NCBI GenBank assembly: GCA_020466095.1
Contig: CM035807.1
Span: 17,883,485-17,947,484, forward strand
Direction of reading: 5' to 3'
DNA length: 64,000 bases
Source of the DNA: Chlorops oryzae
Lineage: Eukaryota; Arthropoda; Insecta; Diptera; Chloropidae
Shown here: positions 35,161 to 47,410 of the stretch, one piece after another
Layout: each line of letters begins with the position of its first letter
Position numbering within the stretch: the stretch's first letter is position 1
Made by a program: the position numbers and the translations under genes
Notes under the pieces: model-generated
The model's input: only the letters and a program-made list of their open reading frames with translations
What the model was told of the DNA's origin: nothing
Database searches by the model: none

Positions 35161-36355
35161 TAATGGTAAGGTTTATATATTTTTAAAATAATCGATTTTA
35201 AAATTTGCACTTTTCTTTCCAGATGTGAAAATTCACCCCTCTTATTACACAACAAAACACAATGTGTGCTGCTATCAAGCAAAATCAAAACTCCATATCG
35301 AACTCCATTCGCCATTCGCCGAACGCAAGAAAAAAAATATAATAAAAAAAAGAAAAACAAAAACCATTTCAAATTTTATGTTCAAATTATGCGATTTCTT
35401 TTGTTCACATTCAGGAATTTTCGATACAGCGGCTGAATACAAACGAATTAATATCGAATACGAAACTTGATGGTGAAATCATCACGTCAATCGCACAACA
35501 TTGAAAAGAGAAGCGGAAGAGGAGAAAACGGGAAAGGCCTAAGGATACCATAAATTTCTCGGGTCATGCACTTTTAACGAAAGGATATTCAATTCACCTC
35601 TTCTTATGTTCAATATTTGCCATTTTTTTTTTCTCTTTTCTCGCATAAATTTACAATTTCATATCCACACATTATGAAAAAAATATAGAGTATTAAAGGA
35701 ACACCCAAGAAAGATATAAAATTGTTAATTGAGTTAAGATAGAAAAGATATGGAGGTCATGGTGTAAATTAAAGATGACAGTTTCGTTCATTGATTTAAA
35801 ATAAGCGTTTATTTATTTTTTTCCTGTTACAAAATCACATTGAGTATACAAAAGAAAAAGTAATAAAAAAAAATGCTTAACTCTCATCACATAAAAAAAT
35901 TAATAGATTTTTATTTTTATATTTTAAAATAGGGGCTTTCGCTTATCCCTCAGTCAAATTTTTTTTATTGAAAAAAAAATTTTTTTAATTTTATATTTAT
36001 GAAAATTTTCTGTTTATTTTCTTTACGAAACTTCGCGCTGAAAGTAAACGAGTACTTGCCTATAAAACTTTGTGAGCTCTTACATCAAGAAGCCTTGAAA
36101 ATTAATTGATTAAATTTTTTTTCAACAGCCCTGTTCTAAATAATGGTTTTCCCCAGATTTTCTTCGCGGAAAAAGGAAGTATTTCAAAGCGTCAAATAAA
36201 GGACAGTGTGCTTCGAATGGCAGAGGTTTTTGTCTATTCCGCACGGCAAAACTCCCTGGGAATACATATTTAGAATCGGTTTGGACATATTTTTTTTTTT
36301 ACAATTTTTCGTTTTTTCAATCTTTCCACTTTTAAGGGAAGCAATCTTTTGTCCA
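35161..36355. other. Intergenic, no gene recognised
   Basis: AT-rich sequence including the 3' region of the 34482 gene. Short frames at 35225-35470 show no recognisable features. Confidence 0.4.
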
Positions 36356-36805
36356 AAAGAAGTTACTGAGAGAGTTAACGCCGCTTGGCCTAAGTGGCCC
36401 TTAACAAAGGTAGCAGAAATAAGGTTTAGTGTAATGGAAACAAAGAAGCTTCGCTGGATTTCTGGACTGACTCGTCTTGATCATTTGCCAAACGTGGACA
36501 TTCGTTGCCGTTATGGAGTTGCGCCAATTATTGGGAATATTCGGGAAGCAAGGCTACCTTGGTATGGACACGTCCTGAGAGCAAATGAAGAGAGCTTGGC
36601 AAAGAAAGGCTACGCGCTGGAAATACAAGATTGCAGACAAAGAGGGCGTCCGAAACATCGTTGGATGGACACAGTAAAATGGGACTTCGAGGCTATAGGA
36701 CTCACCTCGGATGATCCAACCGATAGAACAAAATGGAGGAACTGGTCGCGTTTGGCGAACACCGAGATATACTGGGAAAATTGAATACGCAAGAAGAAGA
36801 AGAAG
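36356..36805 (+). pseudogene. C-terminal remnant of an RTE-type non-LTR retrotransposon
   Basis: The frame up to TGA at about 36784 contains METKKLRWISGLTRLDHLPN, then GVAPI...REARLPWYGHVLRA, and the signature RGRPKHRWMD near the end. This is the thumb/C-terminal tail of RTE-clade reverse transcriptases, in which the 'GRPK-RW-D' motif is typical. The catalytic reverse transcriptase and endonuclease are absent, as expected for a 5'-truncated copy, and a (GAA)n-like tail follows the stop at about 36790-36805. The upstream part of the frame (36206-36355) does not look related. The frame itself is still open, so insertion may not be ancient. Confidence 0.8.
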
Positions 36806-36904
36806 TATAACATTTTGCAAAGCAGTTAAGAATTCTTATAAATAGAAATAAAAATAAAAATTTTATTCTAATTTTTTCCTTAATTTTTGTAAAAAATTGC
36901 GTAG

Positions 36905-37991
36905 TCAGAAAGTTTGATCGTTAAGATCAAGCTCTTTTATGTGCTCACAGCCCGAGTCATCCTTAATTTCAATTTTATTTGCGATTTCTAAAAAGTCGTC
37001 GTCATCCGCGAAAGTTCGCGAAAAATCTCTACATTGCTTATAGTACGTTTTGAGCATTTCCTTACGGAGGCAATCTTCTAGCTTATACATAAAAACAGCC
37101 TTTTTTGCACAATAAAAAACCAAGCTCTCTTGGAGTGGTCGACTAAACAGTATGTGAGAATCGATATTTACATTTGGTCTAAAAAAAGATTTGGGAATAC
37201 CAAAGTATTGCGCAAAAATATCTTCTAAATATTAATAGTTGCTTAGTAATAATAGAATACGCTACATAAATATCTGATATACCATTCACATATAAATTTT
37301 GCCGATGTTGAAAGTAATCTGATATCAGCCGACTATCATAAACTATTTTACATGGTCTTTCAGCACTTAATATTAACTTAAGTTCCTCGAATTCCTTTTC
37401 AAAGAATATCATATCGAACACATAGACATTGCGTTCCGTGGCTATAGTTATGAGTGCGGTTTTCCGGTTTCGTCCACTTCTTTGCGGTTCAATGTGCAAA
37501 GCCACAGAATTTCTTGACTTTATATCGGCAATAGCTTCATTGTATTCATTTCCACGGCATTTTAAGACTTTCGTTGAATTAATTTGCTTTTGCAACAATT
37601 GCATTTCAAATGTCGATAATTTTTCGCTGTCGTTTTGTTGAACCGTTAAGTGCATGTTCGGTGAGTTCGGTGTTTTCGCTGTTTTAAAAGACAGGAAGCT
37701 GGAATTCGATTCTTCCGATGAGCTTTGCTCATCTCCATTCTCTCCATTGAAATGCAAAGTTTCATCTTTTTTCATAGTTCGAATATATTTTATCCGACCC
37801 AATGGCATCAACTGATCGATTGTGTAGTCAATCATATGGTTTAGCTCTCTCACGCGCCTTAATTTAATAAAATTTAAATTGCAATCTTTAAATGTTAAAA
37901 TACCAACAAAAACTTCATTTTCTGTTTTGAGAACTATCTCATCATCGATTTGCAAAAGTTTCACTATCTCTTTTATTTTATTTGATGTCAT
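36905..37991 (-). CDS. EXD1-like protein with 3'-5' exonuclease-type domain
   Basis: Two exons, 37991-37283 and 37224-36905, are joined across a 58-bp intron (donor G|GTATATC, acceptor ATATTTAG) at phase 1, giving 342 residues. Reading straight through would shift the frame, so the short intron is needed. The N-terminus has an Sm/LSm-like segment (EVFVGILTFKDCNLNFIKLR), then a Ser/Glu-rich spacer, then a DEDD-type exonuclease fold beginning SVALHIEPQ and continuing LITIATERNVYVFD and KIVYDSRLISDYF. Mammalian EXD1 is an inactive relative acting in piRNA biogenesis. Here the usual first acidic motif (D-x-E) reads H-I-E, so activity may also be lost. The gene identity is inferred from domain order and not from a close match I can recite. 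Confidence 0.65.
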
Positions 37992-39480
37992 TTTTAGAGC
38001 TCACAAATCTTCTTTTTTTTTAGCTTTAAATTTATTTGGCGGGACACTCAATCGATCCAGATAGTCCAGAGTGCTCAGAAATCTTAATACAAACGATGCA
38101 AAACAAATCATGCGATCAACAGAATTTCGAATTCGTGTAAACACGAGAAGGTACTCGGTACTGTTGATCAAGTATGACGGTCAGTGCTGCCAGAATTGAA
38201 GGGCTCAACGATGTTAAAGTAAGTGCGAAGGAAGTAAAGAACACATTAGTGGTATTCAAGCAGGTATGCAAAATTTGCGCCCTCGGAAATTTCGCGAGCT
38301 CGCAAATTATTTTGTATGAAAAATAGTTTCCGCAGCCTCGCAAATTTTGCACGCCTACTGTGATTCGCAAAATATGCGCGATATTCGCTTCTCCTTCTTT
38401 CACCCAAGAAAACATTGAAACCAGCTGTTTTCGCAAAGTTTTTACACACGCTTTGCATAATGGTCGTTCAAGCAATAGTTCAAAATTTCAGCGCGCAAAA
38501 TTTCCACCTAGCTATTTCCGAGCCTGCTTGAATACCACTATTGTTTTGAAGAAAGCAAATCAGAGAAGAGTTTCCGAAGACGGGCCGACTCAATAATACA
38601 AGATATATAATATTCATTGTAAAAAGCTCACTATGAATTTCACTCCATCGCGCATAACTGTTTTCGACATACTTGGGTTAAGCAATGACCATATTCATTA
38701 TTATTGCGAAGTAAAATAAATTTGTGCAACCAGTTATAATGCAACCCTGTCAGTTCAATTGAGGCCTTTTACACTAGGGCAATTATCGCCGGAAATTTTT
38801 TCCAAATTCTCTTTTGGAGCTGCCTTCGCTTTTACACGTATAAAAAAGATTGCCGAGCAATTTTCATTTATTTTGTCTGCTTTTGACTTTTGCCCCGTTC
38901 GCGCAGGGTTGATTTTTGGAATAAATTAAAATAACATAATTAAGTATCCCTGATTAAGGGTTGATTTTAATATTAAAAAGATGCGTTCGGGCATATTCCG
39001 GCGATTTAATATAATATATGCACGGATTTTGTTGCATTAGCACAATTAGCTTTTCTATGCATTCGCGCGGCCACTTCCCCGACATTTGAAACTTTAAATT
39101 TTATATTTCCCGAAAAACCTCCGTTGTTAACACCTCGAAAGTAGAAAGCAAATGAAGCAAACGTCAAAAACCAGCTCGCAGCCAACTTCACATTTGACAA
39201 AACGAAAGAGAGCAAAACGGAATTGCCGAATACGGGCATTTCTGAAACGAGCAATTTTTCTCTTCTTGAATGAAGTCCACAATATAAACTTCACCCCAAC
39301 ATAAACTTCTTTCATTGTAGTGTGAAGTCTATAGACTTTACACCATGTGTCTGTCAATGCTATTAGGGGATATAAAATGGCAGCACTGGTATGCCATACG
39401 TTTTTCTGGCTCCTAATGGCGAGAAACGAATGTAATACATTTTGCACCCGTTACTTAGTAACGATTACATTCGGTTTGCT
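37992..39480. other. Intergenic between EXD1-like and Rassf
   Basis: Holds the EXD1-like promoter, one miniature element (38249-38538) and the presumed Rassf promoter. No coding exon was recognised. Confidence 0.4.
38249..38538. mobile_element. Miniature element with GTGGTATTCAAGCAGG ends
   Basis: The left end GTGGTATTCAAGCAGG is exactly inverted at the right end (CCTGCTTGAATACCAC), with TA flanks. The 290-bp interior is comparatively GC-rich and contains several GCAAATTTTGC / TTCGC-type motifs. The overlapping open frames are incidental. Confidence 0.8.
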
Positions 39481-39493
39481 ACAGTTCTGAAAA

Positions 39494-39879
39494 AATGTCG
39501 ACGAGTATGGTAGTCCGTGTATATAAAAAACCAAAAAACTAAGAAAAACCGAAATCGAATCTATATAATTTCTTTTTACTAACAAACGAACAAGAAACTC
39601 AAGTATATTTTCAATTAGTCATCAAAGAGGACTATTTACGGAAAAGAGAAAGACAAAGGAAAGAAAAGATGGAAATAGCTTAATTGTAACAGCGAAATTG
39701 AATGCAATAAATAGACGAAAGTATTGAGCTGCCCGATTGTAAGTTTGCAAATTGAAGAGATAACAATCTAGAGGCAGAAACGGGTTTCCGGAAAAAGTGG
39801 ATGAAACCTCAAGAGATTTCGTTTAAATTAGTCATGCTTGCTACAAGAGCTTGAAAGCTACGCGAATTAACTAAGTAAG
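39494..39879 (+). other. Probable 5' noncoding exon of Rassf
   Basis: A/purine-rich sequence ends at a strong donor (TAAG|GTAAGTTC, cut after 39879). The next plausible acceptor in this direction is TATTTTCAG at 42671, just before the Rassf ATG. A TATA-like GTATATAAAA lies near 39518, so transcription could start around 39550. A tiny frame (ATG 39494) ends after about 15 codons. This exon is inferred, not demonstrated. Confidence 0.35.
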
Positions 39880-42670
39880 GTAAGTTCAATCGTGCATGAT
39901 TGCTTTTTTATGCAAATAACACTAATTATGAAGTTAATCGGTTTTTTTTATTATATTAACTTTAACGTATGTATTTGCAAGACGAGATTGCCAGTCATAT
40001 TACAAACTTTTCGGGAATTAGATTTACGATAGATTTAACATTTCAGGGTTTATGTTTTTAGTGTAGTTTTGTTCATACGTAAATGATCAATTTTTGAACT
40101 CAAGATCAAAGATAAAGGATTAAGACAGATTATTTGTGTCTTCGAGCTTGACATAATGTTCCAAAGATCACCAAAGATATACATATGTAGATACCAATAG
40201 GACTGTAGGAGTTAATCCGATGGAAGAACATAACTTGTGTAAACTGAAAACAAAATTTTACTTGAAGAAAGATTAAAGACACCATTTTCAATGACCATTG
40301 ATTTCATCACAATTCGTTTGATTGAACATTATCAAAACTGCGCTTCTTGTCAGGCTTGCTGTACATACAAATAACAGCTAGAAAAATTATCAGTTCATAG
40401 CTCGTAGGTAGATCAAAAACTGTCTTCTTGCAGCTGGTATAAGGGCCCAACGCTCACCGTATCAACTTTTGTTTGATTGTTTTTTCTACTGCTTTCTTTC
40501 ATTTGTGTTTACACTTCCGATTCCATCGAAAGTGATTGAAAGTTGCCCTTCTCGGATTGAATTGCATTTCCATTGAACGATCTTGAACAAAAAACATATT
40601 ATTGTCATAAAATTTCCTAAAGGGCATCCCATTCTGTTTTGTTCGGAGTCAGTGATTCAGACTTTAATAAAACTCTTATTATATTTTTTTTTTTTTTTTT
40701 TGGTTTTAAAGCTGAATATGTTCTTTACTTTTTTGTATCATAATGAGCTTCATTCGAATATGGACAGCGTACTGTCTACCTACGCATTGCAAAAATCCTA
40801 TTGAAGAGCGTTTATTGTTTGTTGAAACCTGAATTGTTGCACTGTGGCAAATTCTTGAAATTTTGTTGATAAAAAAAAAAAACACTTCTAATATATAAAG
40901 TGCCGATTTTAGCGCTGTCAGCGCTATCGTTCCTATCGGAATTCCTATAAAAGTTAGGAATGGCGATAGCGGTTGTTTGGTGTATTCAAATTTCTTTTTC
41001 TTTTAAAGGAGTTTCAGCGGGGGCGGATTAGGACAATTTTCCGCCCTAGGCAGTTGCGATTTTGCCGCCTCAGACAGCAGTCTAATTTTCGCCTTTTCTG
41101 TTATTGATGCATGGACGGTCGGAATTCGCCACCCTAAGCAGCTAACTATGTTGCCTATTTAGTAAATCCGTCGGGTTCGATCAGATCAACCCTTAAAAAA
41201 GGAAGAATTTATTATGCACGAAAAAATGAAGTAAATTTTGCGAAGTATAGAAGTTTTCCAAGGTCCGATGTGCTTCATTCGTCGCTTGATTCTATATCTG
41301 GATGGTCTAATCATTTAAGCCCACTACGACCGAGTCTTTCTTTCTGTTTTAATCGCACCTTGTTCCTTGTTATAATGGCTCTGTTGGCTCGCCATATTTA
41401 TCCATAATCAAAGTAAAATTTGCCAGTTCGTGTCATTTAAGGATGCGGCCTTTGAGACAGGAGATAGAGCTTCCTCATTTTCCTTAGTACAAATCCAATA
41501 TGTAGATTTTAGAAGAAGTTGTTTTATTCAGGAAATCCTACAACTTACATACGTATTATTTTGATAGTTATTTTTTCCATTTAGACATTTTATTAAAATA
41601 GATTCTGCAAGTAGCACACCCAAGTAGCTGTTTACAATTAATTGGAATTATTATTATTAATTTACAAAATTTATTTTTAAAAAAAAAAGTCAATGGTTTC
41701 GTGTACAAATTGGAACCCATGAATTTGTTTTCTTGATCATTCCGACGATAGAGCGCGTAGAAACCGATCGTTCGGGAATCTAGTTCACCATCGCGACGGG
41801 TGAAATTCGGTATTTTTCGTGAAGTAAATATAAGGGGCTACATACCGTTGAAATTATTACAATTTTTTATTCAATTTGCTATCTCAAAGAAGCTATATAA
41901 GAAATTAAAATATATATATATATATATATTTAGAACCTCGTCTCTAAATGTAACTTTTGATTGGAATATTAATATTATTTTATTTGTCGAAAAAATAACA
42001 CAACAAAAGACGTTAAATAAGATTAAGTTGAAGCGTTCTTCTTTGGTATTCATTTGAATTTAAGAAGTCACACTGTCTCTCTGAAGAGCAGACTTGACTG
42101 ACTCTTCGATCGATTCATTAAAAACTAAACATTAAAACTATCAGAATCCGAATAAAAAATTCGAAACTTAAATTCGATTTCGAATTTTTTTTTTATTCGG
42201 ATTCGATTTGTAGGTGCTTTCTTTTAGAAGGCACCTGTGTCCTTTGAGACGCAATACAACTCCATTTGCTCGTTTTATTTTGCTTTTGCAATAAAATCCC
42301 TCCGTTTCCGTTCAATAATAGCCCTTCTATAATTTTCCAATTTATCCAAATGATCGCTTCTTTTTGTACTTATTTTTCGTTATATTTTCGCCGAAGAAAA
42401 GCGCATTTAAAATTTTTAATTTCAAAAGTCTACCTATACGAGATCCGTATTCGAGTTAATTGAATTCAAAATGAAACCCTGCCGTAATAGGGTTTAAAGC
42501 ATAACAATGATTGCTCTGTTAAAAGTTTTAAACGTGCGATTTCTTAGCATATTTATTAGCGTACTACTAACGACAATTGCATCCTAGCTAATTAAACAAA
42601 TAAAATAATTTAAAAAAAAAATTTCAAAATGGTATGTAACCCCTTACACTCGGTTCGTGAAATATTTTCA
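39880..42670. other. Presumed first intron of Rassf
   Basis: AT-rich sequence without coding potential, with a (TA)n run near 41912 and a hAT-type miniature repeat at 41015-41170. If the 5' exon at 39.5-39.9 kb is wrong, this is plain intergenic DNA. Confidence 0.35.
41015..41170 (+). mobile_element. hAT-type miniature repeat, copy A
   Basis: Begins CAGCGGGGGCGGATTAGG and shares CTAGGCAGTTGCGATTTTGC and CTCAGACAGCAGT with the reverse complement of 60824-60967. The CAG..GGCG start resembles hAT termini. Neither copy codes for protein. The far border is approximate. Confidence 0.65.
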
Positions 42671-42673
42671 GAA

Positions 42674-45313
42674 ATGTGGAAATGCCATAAATGCGGTAAA
42701 CCGGTCTATTTTGCGGAACGGAAACAATCCCTGGGCTATGATTGGCATCCCGAATGCTTGCGATGTGAAGAATGTGGCAAACGTTTGAATCCCGGACAGC
42801 ATGCAGAGCATAAATCTATGCCCTACTGTCATGTCCCATGCTATGGGGCATTGTTTGGTCCGCAACTCTTTGGGCATGGCACACGAGTTGAGTCGCATAA
42901 AAGCTATGGCGTGAAAGCAGCTCAGCGTCCTTCGACGGCGGGAAATGGTCCGGCATTGCCACGCGATCATTTGGAATCAAAGCTAAAGGTATATAATCAA
43001 TTTTACGATAACAAAAGTTTGGAAATTCGTAGCCGCGAAGTCAACAATCGATTAATATTGGAGGGTGCACTGCGCGTCTCTTGGGGAGTACAAGGTGTCA
43101 TACATCTGAAAGAGGATGATGATCAGCGAATGTTCGTTGTTCGCAAACGTAATTCGTGTCGAATGTCACGAGCCGCCGACGATAGTACATCGGATAAGGA
43201 GAATGAAATAAGCGAATCATGCGAAGGGCCGGTAACGACAAGCGAAATTGATAATATGTCCACGGATATATCATTGTCCGAGAGCATGACATTCGATACT
43301 ACGTCGATACATAGTCTAAATGAATATAATGAATTGCCAACGACACCAGAAGATGTCTCAGCGAATACAACGGCGGGTATTTTAAATGGCGATGCGAATG
43401 GTGGTAACAATCATAGTAATATCGAGAACGAGAACGACACGAATACTGAGTCTTCCAGTACGCTTTGTGGAAATAATGCTGACGGTGGTGGTGGTGATAC
43501 AATGAGCACGGTCACGACCAGTTGTGCCTCATCGACAACGTTGCCTTCAAAATTGGATAAACTCGAGAAGCTCGAATGGGATGAAATCGATGAACTCTTA
43601 CAAGTTGAGCGTCGCATTAGCGATAAAGATCATATTTATGAGACAATGCCGGTTAAGTTGCCATCGTCGACATCTTCGGCGACATCGTCGAGCGATAGTT
43701 CGCCATCGAAAACCGCTTCGCCTTTAGATGGCACAAATAGCACCAACGCGGCGACTGATGTAGCATTACCATCAACACCGAATACCGAAAGCTTTGGCAG
43801 CAATGAAAATTCATCAGCCTCGACAAGCACTGATCAGTTTATGACTGCAACGGCATCTGTAACAACAACTACCGAAGGTATAACAACGACAACAACAACA
43901 ACAAATGCAGCAGAAACTTCAACTGTTACGACAACTGTCGATGATGAATTTCAATCGACCGATGATACAACACTTAAGCCAATGGATTTTGAAGACTTCA
44001 AACGTAGCGTCCATCAGGACTATTTAACTGGCGCGAATTCTCTGCAACATCATAATGAAAATACGTTGAAGAAGAATCAACCGATCGATCCAACTCGCAT
44101 ACATGATTCATTGAAACTCTATGGGGAAAATGCAGTGATGAGCAAAAGTTTTAACTGTGAGCATGCCCTACGCTCAATTGACCCGTTGATCTTAAACGAT
44201 ACGTTGACGTTGAAAGCCGGAAGTGACCATTCACAGCACTCAGCAGCGCGAGCATATGCATTGCAGAAAAGCGGTTCTGCTACAACTGCTGCCAGTGCAC
44301 AAAATAAATCCAAACAAAAGCATTATCGTTACGGCGGACGCATATTCGAAAAGGGTATCAATCGTTCGAAGTCAGGTCCATCGTGTTTCGATTACACCGA
44401 TAGCGATGATGATGATGATGATGACGATGCTGATGATACAACGTTGAGAGCACATCGTGTTTCGAATACAGTACGTCGTAGCGATATACCACAACGGTAT
44501 ATTAAAATAGAAATGAATTGCTATCCGAAGAAGAATAATAATAATTATAATAATAATAATAATAATAATGATGCCGCCGAAGCAGAAGGTGAATCAAGTC
44601 GTACGGATGGTCCATCGTTGGCGACAAATAGCGGGGCAGTCGCTGGTGATGAATTAACACAGACAACTGAGGATATGGTAACTGCCAGCAATGGTGAGCA
44701 TAAGACGAATGGTGCTTCCGGTGAAGATCCGCCATTGCATGTCACTGAAGATGGCGTTGTGCTACGTCGGCCTCCACGTTCAGGTGCAAGTGCTATCAAG
44801 CGTCGAAGCGGTAATAGAAGATCACGTACAAAACTGAAAAGACGTTGCTCGATCAATGGCCATTTCTATAATCGTGAGACATCGTTCTTTACGCCACCGT
44901 ACGGTTCACAAATGTCCGTTTGGGTAACATCGCTGGTTAATACCCAAGAAGTTATAAATCTTTTGTTAGAAAAATACAAAGTCGATAGTCCGGCCGAGAA
45001 TTTCTCACTATTCATCATACGTGATAATGGCGAACAGAAACGCCTCAAGGACACTGACTACCCACTGATAACACGCGTTATGCTCGGTCCTCACGAAGAT
45101 GTTCAACGATTATTCCTTGTCGATGCAAAGAAAACCGATGAGATAAGCAATGAGGTTGCTCAATTTTTAAATCTATCAATTCCGGAATGCCGTGCAATTT
45201 TAGAACGCTACGATCAGGAACTGGAACGTGAAATCGGCAAAGTCAGAGAGAAATACGCCGAACTTCGTCGTCGCATCGCCTCGCGAATGGACTCTCTGAA
45301 GGTTCATTTGTAA
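42674..45313 (+). CDS. Rassf: Ras-association domain family protein (RASSF), LIM-RA-SARAH
   Basis: A single long exon encodes 879 residues. The LIM domain is at about 1-60 ([20 protein letters not shown], then [15 protein letters not shown] and PYCHVPCY), followed by a conserved VEGALR-like block ([20 protein letters not shown]), a long Ser/Thr/Asn-rich low-complexity linker with Asp and Asn runs, an RA domain at about 745-820 ([20 protein letters not shown]) and a C-terminal SARAH helix (about 825-877). In flies Rassf competes with Salvador for Hippo kinase and so restrains Hippo signalling. I chose ATG 42674 because an acceptor (TTTTCAG) lies just before it and family members begin MWKCHKC; an in-frame ATG at 42629 would add 15 residues but sits in a donor-like context (ATG|GTATGT). 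A polyadenylation signal follows at 45479. Confidence 0.95.
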   Translation: MWKCHKCGKPVYFAERKQSLGYDWHPECLRCEECGKRLNPGQHAEHKSMPYCHVPCYGALFGPQLFGHGTRVESHKSYGVKAAQRPSTAGNGPALPRDHLESKLKVYNQFYDNKSLEIRSREVNNRLILEGALRVSWGVQGVIHLKEDDDQRMFVVRKRNSCRMSRAADDSTSDKENEISESCEGPVTTSEIDNMSTDISLSESMTFDTTSIHSLNEYNELPTTPEDVSANTTAGILNGDANGGNNHSNIENENDTNTESSSTLCGNNADGGGGDTMSTVTTSCASSTTLPSKLDKLEKLEWDEIDELLQVERRISDKDHIYETMPVKLPSSTSSATSSSDSSPSKTASPLDGTNSTNAATDVALPSTPNTESFGSNENSSASTSTDQFMTATASVTTTTEGITTTTTTTNAAETSTVTTTVDDEFQSTDDTTLKPMDFEDFKRSVHQDYLTGANSLQHHNENTLKKNQPIDPTRIHDSLKLYGENAVMSKSFNCEHALRSIDPLILNDTLTLKAGSDHSQHSAARAYALQKSGSATTAASAQNKSKQKHYRYGGRIFEKGINRSKSGPSCFDYTDSDDDDDDDDADDTTLRAHRVSNTVRRSDIPQRYIKIEMNCYPKKNNNNYNNNNNNNDAAEAEGESSRTDGPSLATNSGAVAGDELTQTTEDMVTASNGEHKTNGASGEDPPLHVTEDGVVLRRPPRSGASAIKRRSGNRRSRTKLKRRCSINGHFYNRETSFFTPPYGSQMSVWVTSLVNTQEVINLLLEKYKVDSPAENFSLFIIRDNGEQKRLKDTDYPLITRVMLGPHEDVQRLFLVDAKKTDEISNEVAQFLNLSIPECRAILERYDQELEREIGKVREKYAELRRRIASRMDSLKVHL

Positions 45314-45478
45314 AGCAACAAATACAAAAAGTGCATTCACATATAAACATACATTAGCATTAAGTCTACAAGTATCCTCTGATCCTTTAGTATTCCTACT
45401 TTCGAATTCCATTTGAATTACAAAATTTGTTTCTAAACGTAATTATTGCCTATGTTTTTCTTAAAAAATTTTCTCACA

Positions 45479-45484
45479 AATAAA
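45479..45484 (+). terminator. Polyadenylation signal of Rassf
   Basis: An AATAAA lies 166 bp past the Rassf stop codon and is the first canonical signal downstream. Use of this site is inferred. Confidence 0.5.
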
Positions 45485-45593
45485 TCAGGGGAATGGTGTC
45501 TTCTATTAAAGGCAGCACCTAAATTCAAGAATAAAAGAGAATTTTTAATTTTAACATTACAAAAAAAAAAAATTATTTTACTTTAAATTATAA

Positions 45594-45696
45594 GGGGTAT
45601 TCACATCGGGCATGGCATAGTTATGATTTTTAATCATTAATTTACACAAATACATTGTTTTTGTATCTATAAAATTAGAAAATATGTGAATACCCC
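45594..45696. mobile_element. Very short GGGGTATTCACAT miniature element
   Basis: GGGGTATTCACAT at the left is mirrored by ATGTGAATACCCC at the right. Length is about 103 bp. The ends match the element inside intron 1 of the 34482 gene, so they probably share a transposase source. Confidence 0.75.
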
Positions 45697-46881
45697 AAAT
45701 AGATTATATGAGAAGTTTTCCATATTTCGATGCCAGCCAAATTCTACAAGTCTGTTAACAATATGCGAAAAAATATCTGGCAAATTAATTTTTTAAATCT
45801 AAATATTAAGATTTAATTAACATAAAAAAAATTTATAAAATAATGCTCGAATCAAATAAAATTTACCAAAAATAAAAAAATCCAAATTAATTTAATTTAG
45901 AAACCACAACAGTATGAAACAGCAAGTCTAATATTCTTCTCGCAAAACAATATTGCATTTCTAATGTTCTGTTTTCTTCCCAATAATAATAAGAATTTGT
46001 CACTTTAAATATTTCTTTTTTCTGAAGAAAGGTAATAACTATAAATCTTTTTCATAAAAAAAATCAAAAACATTTTGCTGTGTGGTATAATGTCGACCTT
46101 ACACTTGTTGCGAACCATAAGGCCATGCCGCAAATATATGGTACAAAGAATAAAGTATCCTCTTCGTAGATTGGTCATTGCAATGACGACTTAACTTCTG
46201 TTAAAAAATGCTTGAGAAGATTTGCTCAACCCTTAATACCTTATTTTTTTCTTGGCTTTGCCTTAACAATGACAAAAAGTGTAAAGACGGCATTAGAAAG
46301 CACTGGAAAATTTTAATTAAGTACCTCAAAAACTTTTGGTGTAGGCCGGTGCTATTTATAAGGATCGTAATAAATAATTAAGTTGATTTATAATTTACAA
46401 TCAATAAATATTTTATAGGTAAATGTGGGTTTAACATATTATTAAATTTGAACTAACCAAAAACTAATTTAATTTTTGTTTAATTTTTACTTTCATTACG
46501 AATTAAGTTTATTAATCAAGCTATTTTGCTAAGTTCACGTGTGCCCTATTATCATTATTTAGTTTTTTTTTTTTTTAAAGAAAATTCTCTTTTAAATGCA
46601 AAATATGAAAAGAATTATAACCGTGCACTCGAACAAATCGAAGTTGAATCCAAAGTTATACAATAAAATATGTACGAGATATATACCCCAAAATGAATCT
46701 GAATAGCTTTTAAGACAATTTTATAAAGCGAATTGTGTATATGCAAAACAAATTTTATACAACAGAATCTGGAAATAAAGGGAATTGATTAAAATCAATT
46801 ATTTTTTTTTTTATTACATTTTTATTTCACTTAAACTAATCTCTTTCTATTTGCGTTTTGTACAAACTTTTTTTGAGAAAT

Positions 46882-46946
46882 GACGAGTTCCCTCTATAGC
46901 GAATTTTGTCCGGTCCCTTGAAATTCGTTATAGAGAGTTTCGACTG
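46882..46946. mobile_element. Pogo-type 'CAGTCGAAACTCTCTATA' miniature relic, short copy
   Basis: The right end, read in reverse, is CAGTCGAAACTCTCTATAAC and the left end is GACGAGTTCCCTCTATAGCG. The same family is present at 52102-52260. This copy is internally deleted to about 65 bp. Confidence 0.65.
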
Positions 46947-47410
46947 TCATTGAAAACCCCAAAGGCATTGCAAAAGTAAACTAGTATGTATGTATTAGGC
47001 ATAAGTAAATTGTATTTTAATCCAATGTGGGATCTGAATCGGAGACGAATGACAGTAAAATAAATACTCCACATTGTTGGTCTTGTGGGCTGTCAGTACC
47101 TTTGTGGTGCTCAGTTAAAAGAAGTTTTATATATTTATAGCCAGAAGGTTGCTGGCATAAGGCATAAGCAATTATGGTTACCGGGAAAGATTATGAGAAG
47201 TATGAAAAAGAAATCAAACTTTTCGGATTGCCTATTTCATCAAGCATAATTTCGTTATTGCTAAGTCCCTCTTGGGTTCTTGGGCCTTACTCTGTAGTTC
47301 GTTTCGGAAAGCTGTTCTACTCAAACACGAAATCCGAGTCGAACGAATAACAATATTAACGTATAACGAACATCCGACACTTGAACAAGAGAGTACGTTA
47401 ACGTTCGAAC

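Larger units (their letters stand above)
45314..47402. other. Intergenic downstream of Rassf
   Basis: AT-rich DNA with two short miniature elements (45594-45696 and about 46882-46946). No coding exon was recognised. Frames near 47272-47571 run into the hAT-like element that starts at 47411. Confidence 0.4.

Noticed and set aside
37200..37260. Frameshift in the EXD1-like gene
   Set aside because: A 58-bp GT-AG intron (37282-37225) with suitable branch-point sequence restores the frame, so no mutation is needed.
42629..42673. Upstream in-frame ATG of Rassf at 42629
   Set aside because: The extra 15 residues do not resemble the family, the ATG sits in a donor-like context and an acceptor sequence lies just before ATG 42674, where known family members begin.
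43098..44856. Several minus-strand open frames inside Rassf
   Set aside because: They are shadows of the coding strand with its Ser/Thr/Asp codon repeats.
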